Assembly (NCBI RefSeq): GCF_900104535.1
Contig: NZ_LT629710.1
Span: forward strand, 4,685,501 to 4,749,500
Source of the DNA: Nakamurella panacisegetis
GTDB taxonomy: Bacteria > Actinomycetota > Actinomycetes > Mycobacteriales > Nakamurellaceae
Direction: 5' to 3'
Length of the DNA stretch: 64,000 nucleotides
The position numbers and the translations under genes are program-made. The notes beneath the pieces are model-generated. The model saw only the letters and a program-made list of their open reading frames with translations. It was not told the origin of the DNA and did not search any database. This document shows positions 53,486 to 61,389 of this stretch, piece after piece (the first letter of the stretch is position 1; each line of letters begins with the position of its first letter).

Positions 53486-54519
53486 GGAGTGCTCCCTCGG
53501 CGGTCCTCATCGGCCATGTCGACCGGGCCGACCGAATGGACGCCGATGCCGGCGATCGTGGCCAACGGCCAGGGGCTCAACCAGTGTTCGTCCGCGGTCG
53601 GGTGAAAGGTCGAGGTGGGGCTGGTCAGATGACTGTCGACGTGGACCACTCCGGCGGTGACGGACACCGACTGCAGCAACGTCTCCAGCACTCCGGGTTC
53701 GGAGAGTTCCCCGCGCAGCGTGACCACCCCGTGGTCCACGTCGACCCGGACCTGCAACGGGTCCAGCAGGAAGGTGTCCCGGATGACGTCGTCCCGGAGG
53801 TGGTCCGCGATCTCCTGATCGGTGCGCAGGAACAGCCGGACCAGATCAGCCCGGCTCACGATCCCGACCAGACGACCGCGATCGTCCACCACCGGCAGCC
53901 GCTTCACCCGACGGGCGCCGGACAATCGCGCGACCGCCGGAACCGGATCCTCCGGACCCACCACGATCGCCGGCGCCGACATCAGCTCCCCGGCGGTCAT
54001 CGCCCGTGCCTTCACCGACTGCGCCGCCGCCGCCGTGCCCGGAATCACGAACCGGCGGGACTGGTCGACGGTCGCCAGTTTGGCCAGCAGGTCCTGTTCG
54101 GAAACCACGCCGACCACGGCCCCGTCGGCATCGACCACCGGGACCGCACTCACCCCGGCCGAGGTCAACGCATCCACCACGGCCGCGAACGGCGCATCGA
54201 CCGGCACCGACACCACGGACGTCGTCATCACGTCCTGGGCCCGCAGCCGGTCAACCGCCCACGAGTGTTCCGGCTGTCTCCGTCCGCCCGGCCCCGACGG
54301 ATGGACACCATCGGACGCCGCCGCGGGCGGACCGTCCGGATGAGCACCGTCCGAACCCGCCGCCGACGCCGACTCGGCGGCCGACGCCGAGGCCCGGCCC
54401 ACCGCCGCCAGGTACGACCGCAATGCCCGCTGCTGAGGTTCGCTGAACGCACCCGAGGCCAACGCGTCCAACGCCGACGCCTCGACCCTGGCCCTCTCCA
54501 CCTGATCCGTCATCACCAT
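53482..54519 (-). CDS. CBS-pair plus BON-domain protein
   Basis: The 345-residue protein has a low-complexity N-terminus (RSYLAAVGRASASAAESASAAGSDG), a CBS pair at about 85-225 (AQDVMTTSVVSVPVDAPFAAVVDALTSAGVSAVPVVDADGAVVGVVSEQDLL and ELMSAPAIVVGPEDPVPAVARLSGARRVKRLPVVDDRGRLVGIVSRADLV) and a BON domain at about 235-305 (DDVIRDTFLLDPLQVRVDVDHGVVTLRGELSE). CBS senses adenylates, BON is thought to bind membranes. ATG 54519 has GGAGAGG upstream; nearby GTG and ATG codons are alternatives. Heads the lemA-htpX operon. Confidence 0.88.
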   Translation of the reverse strand: MVMTDQVERARVEASALDALASGAFSEPQQRALRSYLAAVGRASASAAESASAAGSDGAHPDGPPAAASDGVHPSGPGGRRQPEHSWAVDRLRAQDVMTTSVVSVPVDAPFAAVVDALTSAGVSAVPVVDADGAVVGVVSEQDLLAKLATVDQSRRFVIPGTAAAAQSVKARAMTAGELMSAPAIVVGPEDPVPAVARLSGARRVKRLPVVDDRGRLVGIVSRADLVRLFLRTDQEIADHLRDDVIRDTFLLDPLQVRVDVDHGVVTLRGELSEPGVLETLLQSVSVTAGVVHVDSHLTSPTSTFHPTADEHWLSPWPLATIAGIGVHSVGPVDMADEDRRGSTP

Positions 54520-54610
54520 CACGTTCCTCTCCTGCGACCCCGGACCGACACGAACCCCTCCACCACACCGACGGAGCGGTGCACCTGCCGAACTCCACCG
54601 CTCGCACCGA

Positions 54611-54895
54611 TCACCGCGGACCAGGGAAGCGAGCGGCACCATCACCCGGCGGCGCGTGGATCCCGATCTCGTTCAGCACGACGTGCACATCGGGAACGCG
54701 CAACGCGGCCCGCGCGGCGAGCATGATCTCGACATTCGAGCGCGCCGTTCCGGCCAGGGTCACGGCGCCCTCGGACACGGACACCTCGATGCGTTCGTCA
54801 TCCAGTTGCCGGACGGCGTGGAGCTTTTCCATGACGGCGCGTCGAGTGGTCGCCGCACCCGAGGTCGAGGTGTCGATCGGTGTCATGCCGGCCAA
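54611..54895 (-). CDS. small BON-domain protein
   Basis: This 94-residue protein consists of one BON domain: RRAVMEKLHAVRQLDDERIEVSVSEGAVTLAGTARSNVEIMLAARAALRVPDVHVVLNEIGI. TTG 54895 has GGAG 4 nt upstream; ATG 54886 is the alternative and gives 91 residues. It lies between two CBS-domain genes on the same strand. A DosR-like box 28 nt upstream overlaps the end of the preceding CBS gene. Confidence 0.82.
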   Translation of the reverse strand: MAGMTPIDTSTSGAATTRRAVMEKLHAVRQLDDERIEVSVSEGAVTLAGTARSNVEIMLAARAALRVPDVHVVLNEIGIHAPPGDGAARFPGPR

Positions 54896-54919
54896 TCTGC
54901 TCCGGACGGCCCCGAACAG

Positions 54920-55531
54920 CTAGGGCATTTGGTCCCCACCTTGTGGGTGGCCGTCGAGAATGCTGACCCGGATCGCACCGGGCACCCCCTCGGCCAGTAC
55001 CTTGGCCACCTCACGATCGGATTCCTGGTTGAACTGGTCCCAGACGCTGACGTCGCCGTTCACCACCTGTACGGTCCAGCGGCCCCGGCCGCCCAGCACC
55101 CGCAGATGGGCCCGGACATCGTCGGCGATCTGTGCGTCGGAGCGGGTCAGCATCCGCAGGATGTCCCGTCGCGTGACGACGCCGACCAACCGGGTGCCGT
55201 CGACGATCGGCATCGAACGCCGGTGGCCCTGCAGCATCGCGCGGGCGACCAGCGACAGGTCGGCGTCGTCGCTGACGCCCACCACCGGACTGGTCATCAC
55301 CTCGGACACCTTCCGCGCCGCCGGTTCAGCCGGGTCCGGTGCCGGCGTACCGTCGTCGAACCGGGAACCGACGACATCGGCCTCGGTGATCACGCCGACC
55401 AGTCCGCCGTGGGCGTCGACGACCGGGAGTGCCGAGAATCCGCGGCGCACCAGGATCGAGGCCGCCTCGGCCAGCGGCGTGTGCGGTCGAACGGTGACCA
55501 CGTTGCGGGTCATCACATCACGAGCGTGCAC
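54920..55531 (-). CDS. CBS-pair protein with C-terminal BON-like region
   Basis: The 203-residue protein has two CBS motifs at about 1-57 (MHARDVMTRNVVTVRPHTPLAEAASILVRRGFSALPVVDAHGGLVGVITEADVV) and 75-130 (VSEVMTSPVVGVSDDADLSLVARAMLQGHRRSMPIVDGTRLVGVVTRRDILRML). Residues about 135-200 (DAQIADDVRAHLRVLGGRGRWTVQVVNGDVSVWDQFNQESDREVAKVLAEGVPGAIRVSIL) look like a diverged BON domain. It is the third CBS and/or BON gene in a row. Confidence 0.88.
   Translation of the reverse strand: MHARDVMTRNVVTVRPHTPLAEAASILVRRGFSALPVVDAHGGLVGVITEADVVGSRFDDGTPAPDPAEPAARKVSEVMTSPVVGVSDDADLSLVARAMLQGHRRSMPIVDGTRLVGVVTRRDILRMLTRSDAQIADDVRAHLRVLGGRGRWTVQVVNGDVSVWDQFNQESDREVAKVLAEGVPGAIRVSILDGHPQGGDQMP
54923..54937. 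promoter_or_regulatory. DosR/DevR-box-like site upstream of the small BON gene
   Basis: GGGCATTTGGTCCCC matches the right half of the box (TTTGGTCCC) well. It overlaps the last codons of the CBS gene and is 28 nt from the BON start at 54895, so it could drive BON and perhaps the CBS-BON/lemA/htpX genes. Confidence 0.5.
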
Positions 55532-55591
55532 GTTCGTTCACCCTTCCGGCCCCACCCGCCGAGAGCCTCTCCCCCGGGTCGGCCACGTCCC

Positions 55592-56551
55592 TCATCGGCG
55601 CTTTCCCACCTTGTCGCGCTCCCGCCAGATCAGCCGGTGCACACCGAGATATCTCGGGAGGGACCGGAGACCGGGGATGACCGGAATGCAGATCAGCACC
55701 AGGGTCAGCAACATCATCAGACCCCAGACCAAAGCGTCGGCGTTGTCGGACGTCGAGAATGGTTTGACCTGGTACCAGAACGTGTAGAGCCACATCCAGG
55801 GCTGCCCCGGGTAGTTGCCGCTCTCGTTCATCATTCCCCACTGGTCGCCGCCGAGTTGCTCGGCCCTGGCCTGGTCCTCCAGGTAGGCGCCGTCGGCCAG
55901 CAGCAGCAGCGGGCGGGTCTGGTCGGTGCCGTAGAAGCTGTCATTGCCGGTGAGCATGCTCTCCAGGCCGCCGGACCGGGCCAGGACCAGGAACTGCGCG
56001 GCCATCACCGGCACCGGCCCGTAGTCGCCCGCCGCCACGGACGCCGGATCACCGTTCGGCGCCGCGGCCAGGGCATCGGAGTACGCGCCGGCCCACGTCG
56101 TTCTTTGCGAGTCGGTGGCGCCGGACCAGGCCGAGAGAGCCGCCGTCAGGGCCGGAACTCCGCTGACGTGCTGCAAGGGGGTCACGACGAGGTCCTGGGC
56201 GCTGTCGACCGGGATGGTCACGCCGGCCCACTTCTGCAGGCTCAGTGGGCCGAGTTTCTGACCCGAGGAGGCCGAATTGTAGGGGGGCCCGTAGCTCGCG
56301 CTGGTGCTCGTTCCGGCCAGTTCGGCCGCCGCCGTGGCCACGACGTCGTCCGGCGCCTGTTGGGCCCAGGTGGCCAGGGTGATCGATTCCCGGTCGGGTG
56401 AGGAGAAGATCGCGGCCAGTGCCACGGTGAGCAGGCCGACCACGACCAGCGCGACGACGAATTCCTTGACCAGGTCGTACGGCCGGGTCGGGAACAGGTG
56501 CGAATCGGGAGTCCGGTCCCGGCGCGGCCGGGCCGGGGCGCGGGTGGTCAT
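55592..56551 (-). CDS. membrane protein of a split cytochrome b operon with a large extracytoplasmic domain
   Basis: The 319-residue protein has a helix at about 28-48 (KEFVVALVVVGLLTVALAAIF), a ~220-residue presumably extracytoplasmic domain, and a helix at about 272-296 (ADALVWGLMMLLTLVLICIPVIPG) ending in LRSLPRYLGVHRLIWRE. The end resembles the C-terminal helices of cytochrome b/subunit IV-type proteins, but no haem His pair is visible. It begins with ATGA overlap on the cytochrome b gene. It probably docks with that subunit; no Rieske or cytochrome c gene is in the window. Confidence 0.75.
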   Translation of the reverse strand: MTTRAPARPRRDRTPDSHLFPTRPYDLVKEFVVALVVVGLLTVALAAIFSSPDRESITLATWAQQAPDDVVATAAAELAGTSTSASYGPPYNSASSGQKLGPLSLQKWAGVTIPVDSAQDLVVTPLQHVSGVPALTAALSAWSGATDSQRTTWAGAYSDALAAAPNGDPASVAAGDYGPVPVMAAQFLVLARSGGLESMLTGNDSFYGTDQTRPLLLLADGAYLEDQARAEQLGGDQWGMMNESGNYPGQPWMWLYTFWYQVKPFSTSDNADALVWGLMMLLTLVLICIPVIPGLRSLPRYLGVHRLIWRERDKVGKRR

Positions 56552-57228
56552 GACCGCTCCTGCATCGACGCGTCGGTCCGCTCGGGGCCGTCCGGCCCCG
56601 CGTAGTCGGCCGGTTCGGCATCGAACGGCGGGACAACGCCGTGCCGCCGGACCAGCAGGATGTGCAGGCCGACGAGCACACCGACGGCCAGCGGTAGCAG
56701 CGTGACGTGCCAGAGCAGCATCTGCCCGGAGTTGAGCACATTGAATTCGCTGCCGATGCCCACAGCGTTGAGCCCGTCCTTCGCCTGCCCGGAGATCCAT
56801 TGCGAGTCGAAGTTCGACTGGGAGAGATAGCCGGTGAAGGCCGTGCCGATCGAACCGACGAATGCGATCGCTCCGGTCGCCCAGGTCAGCGCGCGGTGCC
56901 CGCGCCACGCCGCCATGAAGAACTTGCCCCACAGGTGGATCACCATGAGCGCGAAGAACAGTTCAACGCTCCACAGATGGGTGGAGTTGACGAAGTGGCC
57001 AAGGCCGGAGCGATGCCACCACGCGGCTCCCTTGATCACCAGGACCACGCCCGACAGCACGACGTAGATCAGGGCGGCCAGCGAGCCGACCCCGAACACG
57101 TAGATCCACGAGTGCACGTACGCCGGTTGCCGGTCCGGCAGCCACTGCCCTTCCGGCACCATCCGGACGACCCGGCGGCGCAGCCCGGACGTCCAGTTGC
57201 CGCCGGTGACCTCGTCACCTCCGGTCAT
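56548..57228 (-). CDS. cytochrome b (N-terminal-type, four-helix di-haem) subunit
   Basis: The 226-residue protein has four membrane helices with two bis-His haem sites: His84 and His98 (STHLWSVELFFALMVIHLW, 13 residues between) and His174 and His189 (LLWHVTLLPLAVGVLVGLH, 14 residues between). The 14-residue spacing in the last helix is the cytochrome b6 pattern. PSWYVHS-like entry (PAYVHSWIYVFG) precedes helix A. It should carry electrons across the membrane to or from menaquinol. It sits between a small membrane protein and the C-terminal partner, all overlapping. The divergent promoter region carries two DosR-like boxes. Confidence 0.85.
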   Translation of the reverse strand: MTGGDEVTGGNWTSGLRRRVVRMVPEGQWLPDRQPAYVHSWIYVFGVGSLAALIYVVLSGVVLVIKGAAWWHRSGLGHFVNSTHLWSVELFFALMVIHLWGKFFMAAWRGHRALTWATGAIAFVGSIGTAFTGYLSQSNFDSQWISGQAKDGLNAVGIGSEFNVLNSGQMLLWHVTLLPLAVGVLVGLHILLVRRHGVVPPFDAEPADYAGPDGPERTDASMQERS

Positions 57229-57391
57229 CGCCCACCTCCCGCCGGTCGGCCGAACTCGGGAACGGCAGCACCAGAGCGAGGACGAAGACGACGATCATGG
57301 CCAGGATGACCAGGAGATTCGCGAGGGATATCTGCACGACCCCCATTCGCAGATAGGTCGCGCCACTGCCCAACATCGTGGTCGTGTACAT
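57215..57391 (-). CDS. small single-pass membrane protein (58 aa), probable cytochrome b partner
   Basis: Minus-strand ATG 57391 is preceded by GGGAG about 8 nt away and encodes 58 residues. A short N-terminus is followed by one membrane helix (VVQISLANLLVILAMIVVFVLALVLPF) and a charged tail, SSADRREVGDDRR. Its stop at 57215 overlaps the cytochrome b start at 57228 by 14 nt. Size and position suggest an accessory subunit of the cytochrome b complex. Family not recognised. Confidence 0.65.
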   Translation of the reverse strand: MYTTTMLGSGATYLRMGVVQISLANLLVILAMIVVFVLALVLPFPSSADRREVGDDRR

Positions 57392-57502
57392 CGGTCACGC
57401 TCCCGGTCTCCCGTCGCCGTCGATGGAAGACTCCACCCGGTCGACGCCTGCTCGGCCACGTTCGCCTGTGATGACTCTGTTCCGTTCGGGCACTGGCCGA
57501 TA

Positions 57503-57516
57503 GGGTCTTTGGTCCC
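57503..57516. promoter_or_regulatory. DosR/DevR-box-like site 1 in the cytochrome b/universal stress intergenic region
   Basis: GGGTCTTTGGTCCC is a close match to the DosR box core with both GGG and CCC arms. It lies 111 nt from the universal stress start at 57627 and 112 nt from the small membrane protein start at 57391, so it could serve both directions. Confidence 0.65.
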
Positions 57517-57528
57517 CCCTGGTGATCC

Positions 57529-57542
57529 GGGACTTTGGTCTC
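57529..57542. promoter_or_regulatory. DosR/DevR-box-like site 2, tandem with site 1
   Basis: GGGACTTTGGTCTC matches the strong left half GGGACTTT. It starts 26 nt after site 1, an arrangement of paired, roughly phased boxes that is familiar from strongly DosR-induced mycobacterial promoters. It ends 84 nt before the start at 57627. Confidence 0.65.
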
Positions 57543-57626
57543 TACTGACGCAGATCCGTTCTGGTGTCTGCTGTTTAGTGGCGGGCCACCGCCCGCGGAC
57601 GTCCTCAGCGGCTGGAGGTTGATGCT

Positions 57627-58463
57627 ATGACAGGCCGAATAGTGGTCGGCTGGACGGATTCGGCCGAGGCGCACGCCGCCCTGGACTGGGCCGTCCATCA
57701 GGCTCTCCTCACCGGCCGGTCGGTGACCCTCGCCCACGAGATGACGCGTGGGGCGACCGGAACCGAAGACCCCGGAAACGCGTGGGAAGTCGAGGCCAAG
57801 GCCCGGAGACGGGTGGAGGCCATCCGGCGGACGGTTGTCGGCGAGTTCCCGGACCTCGAGTTCCAGCCGGTCGTCGAGTGGGGCGAGCCGGGAGCCGGCT
57901 TGCTGCGGTGGAGCCGATCGGCGGACATCCTCGCCGTCGGCGCCCCGCCGAATCGGCATCTGCGGATGCTGGGAGCCCTCACCGATCACCTCGCCGCGGC
58001 GGCCGAATCCCCCGTCGCGCTGGTTCCCCGGACGTGGCGCGGCAATTCCCGCGGCGCCCGTACTGTCGCGGTCGGAGCGACCAGCAGCCCGGGGGGTCGC
58101 GCCGCACTGAAATTCGCGTCGCACGAAGCGATCCGGATGACGGCCTCGCTGGTGGCCGTCATCGGTGCGGACCGGCACTCGGAGCAGGCGCGAGCCATTC
58201 TGCAGAACCTGGAACACGTCGAGAACGAATGCCCTGGCCTGCCGATCGAGATCCATTGGGAGAAAGGCGATGTCGCACCGGCGTTGATCCGGATCTCGCA
58301 GACGTCCCAGATCGTCGTCCTGGGCACGCATCACAGTCCCGATCGTTGGTCCATCCGCCTCGGGCCGGTCACCGATCTGGTCCTGGGCCACACCGCCTGC
58401 CCGGTCATCACCGTCGCCCGCCTGCGCGCACGAAGCGACACCGAGCTGGTCGGATCCGGGTGA
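57627..58463 (+). CDS. universal stress protein with two UspA domains
   Basis: The 278-residue protein has two UspA folds: residues 1-135 (GRIVVGWTDSAEAHAALDWAVHQALLTGRSVTLAHEM...ILAVGAPPNRHLRMLGALTDHLAAAAESPVALVP) and about 147-278 (ARTVAVGATSSPGGRAALKFASHEAIRMTASLVAVIG...IVVLGTHHSPDRWSIRLGPVTDLVLGHTACPVITV). The tandem arrangement matches mycobacterial DosR-regulon Usps. The ATP loops are only partly conserved. The two upstream DosR-like boxes are the best in the window. A strong hairpin follows the gene. Confidence 0.9.
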   Translation: MTGRIVVGWTDSAEAHAALDWAVHQALLTGRSVTLAHEMTRGATGTEDPGNAWEVEAKARRRVEAIRRTVVGEFPDLEFQPVVEWGEPGAGLLRWSRSADILAVGAPPNRHLRMLGALTDHLAAAAESPVALVPRTWRGNSRGARTVAVGATSSPGGRAALKFASHEAIRMTASLVAVIGADRHSEQARAILQNLEHVENECPGLPIEIHWEKGDVAPALIRISQTSQIVVLGTHHSPDRWSIRLGPVTDLVLGHTACPVITVARLRARSDTELVGSG

Positions 58464-58527
58464 CACCGGCCGGACCGACATCGGGCGCGGGACAGCCTCG
58501 CTGAGCGGTTCCCCCACCTGAACAGAC

Positions 58528-58553
58528 GGCCCGGCGCCGACCGGCGCCGGGCC
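58528..58553. terminator. bidirectional terminator hairpin between universal stress and DUF302 genes
   Basis: GGCCCGGCGCC (58528-58538) and GGCGCCGGGCC (58543-58553) form a perfect 11-bp stem with a 4-nt GACC loop. It sits in the 120-bp gap between convergent stops at 58463 and 58584. Confidence 0.65.
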
Positions 58554-58583
58554 GCTACCCGGCCGAATGGGCCGATGGGTGCG

Positions 58584-59027
58584 TCAATTCGCGGTGACCG
58601 ATGCCCCGGACGCCGGGGAATCCACCGGGCTCGGCGGCTCACCGAGCGCGGCCAGCACCAAGGACAGCCGATGGCCCGCATCCTCCGCCATCGGCAGCAG
58701 AGCCGGATTGTTGGTCAGCGAAATCATCACGCTCGGATCGAGGATCTGAACCTGGGTCCGCGCGCCGTTGATCTCCTGCACCGTCACGTTGCAGGGCAAC
58801 AGAAGTCCGATCGACGGCTCGGCCTCGAGGGCCGCACCGGCCAGTTGCGGGCGGCAGGCGCCGAGCAGAAGCTGGCGCGGGATGGTCATCCCGATCTTCT
58901 CGGCCAGCACCTTCTGCAGGTCGATCGTGGTGAGGACGCCGAAACCTTGCTCGGCCAACGCGTTCACCGTGCGGGTCACGGTGTCGTCGAACGAATCGCT
59001 GACCGTGACCGAGAGTGCATAGCTCAT
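58584..59027 (-). CDS. DUF302-family protein
   Basis: The 147-residue protein starts at ATG 59027 with AAGGAG upstream, overlapping the PEP synthase stop as ATGA. It has the DUF302 pattern: [76 protein letters not shown] and [21 protein letters not shown]. The TIDxxxxLxxKxG and LGACxPxLAxxAL segments are diagnostic. Function unknown; genes of this type often accompany stress and hypoxia operons. Confidence 0.9.
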   Translation of the reverse strand: MSYALSVTVSDSFDDTVTRTVNALAEQGFGVLTTIDLQKVLAEKIGMTIPRQLLLGACRPQLAGAALEAEPSIGLLLPCNVTVQEINGARTQVQILDPSVMISLTNNPALLPMAEDAGHRLSLVLAALGEPPSPVDSPASGASVTAN

Positions 59028-61363
59028 CGTGATGCTCCTTGCTTCGACAGGCGGTTTGGGGGCCGATCGGCACCCGATCTTCTTCTCGGATCGGCCGATT
59101 CCAGCAGTATTCGCCATTCGGCGGTGCTGATGGTCTTCCGGACCGCGTCGACGGCATCCGGATTGACCGAGATGGACGTGATGCCGAGGCGGACCAGGTG
59201 CTCAGCGAATTCGGGGCGGTTCGACGGTGCCTGACCGCACAGCGAACTCGTGATGCCGGCGTCCTGACAGGCCCGCACGATGCGTTCGATCGCGTCCAGC
59301 ACCGCCGGATCGGCCTCGTCGAACAGCTCGGCGCAGATCTCCGAATCGCGATCCACCCCCAGCATCAGCTGGGTGAGATCGTTGCTGCCGATCGAGACCC
59401 CTTCCACGCCCATCTCGGCGTAGGTCGGGATCCAGTAGGCGACCGAAGGTACCTCCGCCATCACCCAGATCGGCAGGGCACGGGCGGTCGGATGGGCCGA
59501 GATCAGGTCGAGGCACTGCCGGAGTTCCCACGCCGTCCGGACGAACGGAATCATCAGGCGCAGATTCGGTGTCTGCGCGGCGACCTGCCCGAGGACGTCC
59601 AGCTCCAACTGGAACAGGTCGGGTTGCCGGACATACCGGTAACAACCGCGATACCCGATCATCGGATTCTGTTCCTCGGGTTCGAATCGATCCCCGCCCT
59701 CGAGGCCGCGGAATTCGTTCGACCGGAAATCGATGCTGCGGTAGACAACCGGACGAGGCGCGAAGGCCCGGGTGATCCGCAGCAGCGATTCGGACATGGC
59801 GGTGACGAATGCGCCCGTCTCGCCGCGCTCCATGAGCAACCGGGGATGCACCCCCTTCAGCGCATCGGCCACCATGAACTCCGCTCGCAGCAGGCCGACC
59901 CCGTCGACCGGGAGTGCGGCGACCTGTTCGGCGTGTTCGGCGACGGAGAGATTGGCGTAGACCCGCGTGGCCGTCGGGCCCTCCTCGGTCCGTGACGGTG
60001 CCGCCGCGGCAGCCGCCCCGGCATCGGCCGGACTCCGACCTTCGTCGACGACCCCCTCGTAGACCTCGCCGCGCTTGCCGTCCACCGTCACCAGTTCACC
60101 GTCGCGCAGCGTGGTGGTGGCGTTGCGGGTCCCCACGACACACGGCACCCGAAGCTCGCGGGAGACGATCGCGGCGTGGCAGGTCAATCCCCCGCCGTCA
60201 GTGATGAGCGCTGCCGCCCGGCGCATGGCCGGCACCCAGTCCGGGCTGGTCATCGACGCGACCAGCACCTCGCCGTCCTTGAGTTGGTCGCCCTGGTCCG
60301 GCGAGGACAGGACCCGTACGACCCCGGAGGCGCGGCCCGACGACGCGGCCAGTCCGCGGACCAGCACCCGGTGGGGCACCGCCTTCGGCTCGGCCCCGCG
60401 ATCGCGCAGGGTGGTGATCGGCCGCGACTGCACCAGATAGGTCCGTCCACCGGCCTTCGCCCATTCGATGTCCTGGGGCGATCCGTAGTGGTCTTCGACG
60501 GCCGTCGCCAGCCGGGCGAGTTCGGCGACCTCCTGGTCGCTCAGCACCCGGCGGGCCCCCTCGTCCGGGCTCAACGACAGCGTCTGGTCGGTACCGTCCG
60601 GACCCTGAACGATCATCCGGGTCTGGTGGCCGACCCGGACGCTGAGAATCTTGGGGCCGTCCTTGAGGACGACATAGGTGTCCGGCTCGACCATCCCGCT
60701 CACGATGGCCTCGCCCTGTCCGAACACCGCCTCGATCACCATGCGGTCCAGCAGATCGGTGGACGGGTCGGCCGTGAAGATGATCCCCGAGGATTCCGAC
60801 GGGATCATCAGCTGGACGATGACGGCGATCGAGGGTTCCTCGCTCACCCGTTCGGTGGCCCGGTAGGAGATCACGCGCTCGCTGTACAACGACGCCCAGC
60901 AGTCGACGATACGGGCGAGCAGCTGCTCCTTCCCGCTGACGTTGGTGAAGGTGGCATTCATGCCGGCGAAGGAGTTGTCGGCGCCGTCCTCGGCCGTCCC
61001 GGACGACCGTACGGCCACGCGGGCGTCGTCGCCCAGAGCGCTGTACGCGGCGACGATACGCTCGGCCAGCGCCGGGGGAATCTTCGTGCGCAGCACCGCC
61101 GCGTGCGCCGCCCGGGCGGCCTCGGCCAGCGCGGCCGGATCGTCGGGATCGATCGTGGCCACCAACTGCCGCAACTCGTTTCGAGCCCCGGACAGCTCGA
61201 TCGCCTCCAGGTAGGCGTCGCTGGTCACCACGAACCCCGGTGGCACGGGAAGACCGGCGCGCAGCAGTTCACCGAGGTTGGCGCCCTTCCCGCCCACGGA
61301 TGGCACGTCGGCGAGGGTCACATCGTCGAGGGGGCGGACCACTGCCGCCATTGTCTGGGTCAC
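59024..61363 (-). CDS. ppsA: phosphoenolpyruvate synthase (pyruvate, water dikinase)
   Basis: The 779-residue protein has the three PpsA domains in order: N-terminal ATP-grasp ([47 protein letters not shown]), swivelling phosphohistidine domain ([27 protein letters not shown], His about 396) and C-terminal TIM barrel ending with [18 protein letters not shown] and [10 protein letters not shown]. It makes PEP from pyruvate and ATP for gluconeogenesis. GTG 61363 has GGAG 8 nt upstream; GTG 61393 overlapping the ATPase stop (GTGA) is an alternative adding ten residues. The operon ATPase-ppsA-DUF302 is tightly coupled. Confidence 0.93.
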   Translation of the reverse strand: MTQTMAAVVRPLDDVTLADVPSVGGKGANLGELLRAGLPVPPGFVVTSDAYLEAIELSGARNELRQLVATIDPDDPAALAEAARAAHAAVLRTKIPPALAERIVAAYSALGDDARVAVRSSGTAEDGADNSFAGMNATFTNVSGKEQLLARIVDCWASLYSERVISYRATERVSEEPSIAVIVQLMIPSESSGIIFTADPSTDLLDRMVIEAVFGQGEAIVSGMVEPDTYVVLKDGPKILSVRVGHQTRMIVQGPDGTDQTLSLSPDEGARRVLSDQEVAELARLATAVEDHYGSPQDIEWAKAGGRTYLVQSRPITTLRDRGAEPKAVPHRVLVRGLAASSGRASGVVRVLSSPDQGDQLKDGEVLVASMTSPDWVPAMRRAAALITDGGGLTCHAAIVSRELRVPCVVGTRNATTTLRDGELVTVDGKRGEVYEGVVDEGRSPADAGAAAAAAPSRTEEGPTATRVYANLSVAEHAEQVAALPVDGVGLLRAEFMVADALKGVHPRLLMERGETGAFVTAMSESLLRITRAFAPRPVVYRSIDFRSNEFRGLEGGDRFEPEEQNPMIGYRGCYRYVRQPDLFQLELDVLGQVAAQTPNLRLMIPFVRTAWELRQCLDLISAHPTARALPIWVMAEVPSVAYWIPTYAEMGVEGVSIGSNDLTQLMLGVDRDSEICAELFDEADPAVLDAIERIVRACQDAGITSSLCGQAPSNRPEFAEHLVRLGITSISVNPDAVDAVRKTISTAEWRILLESADPRRRSGADRPPNRLSKQGASR

Positions 61364-61389
61364 GTCGATCGCTCCGTTTCCACGGCGCG

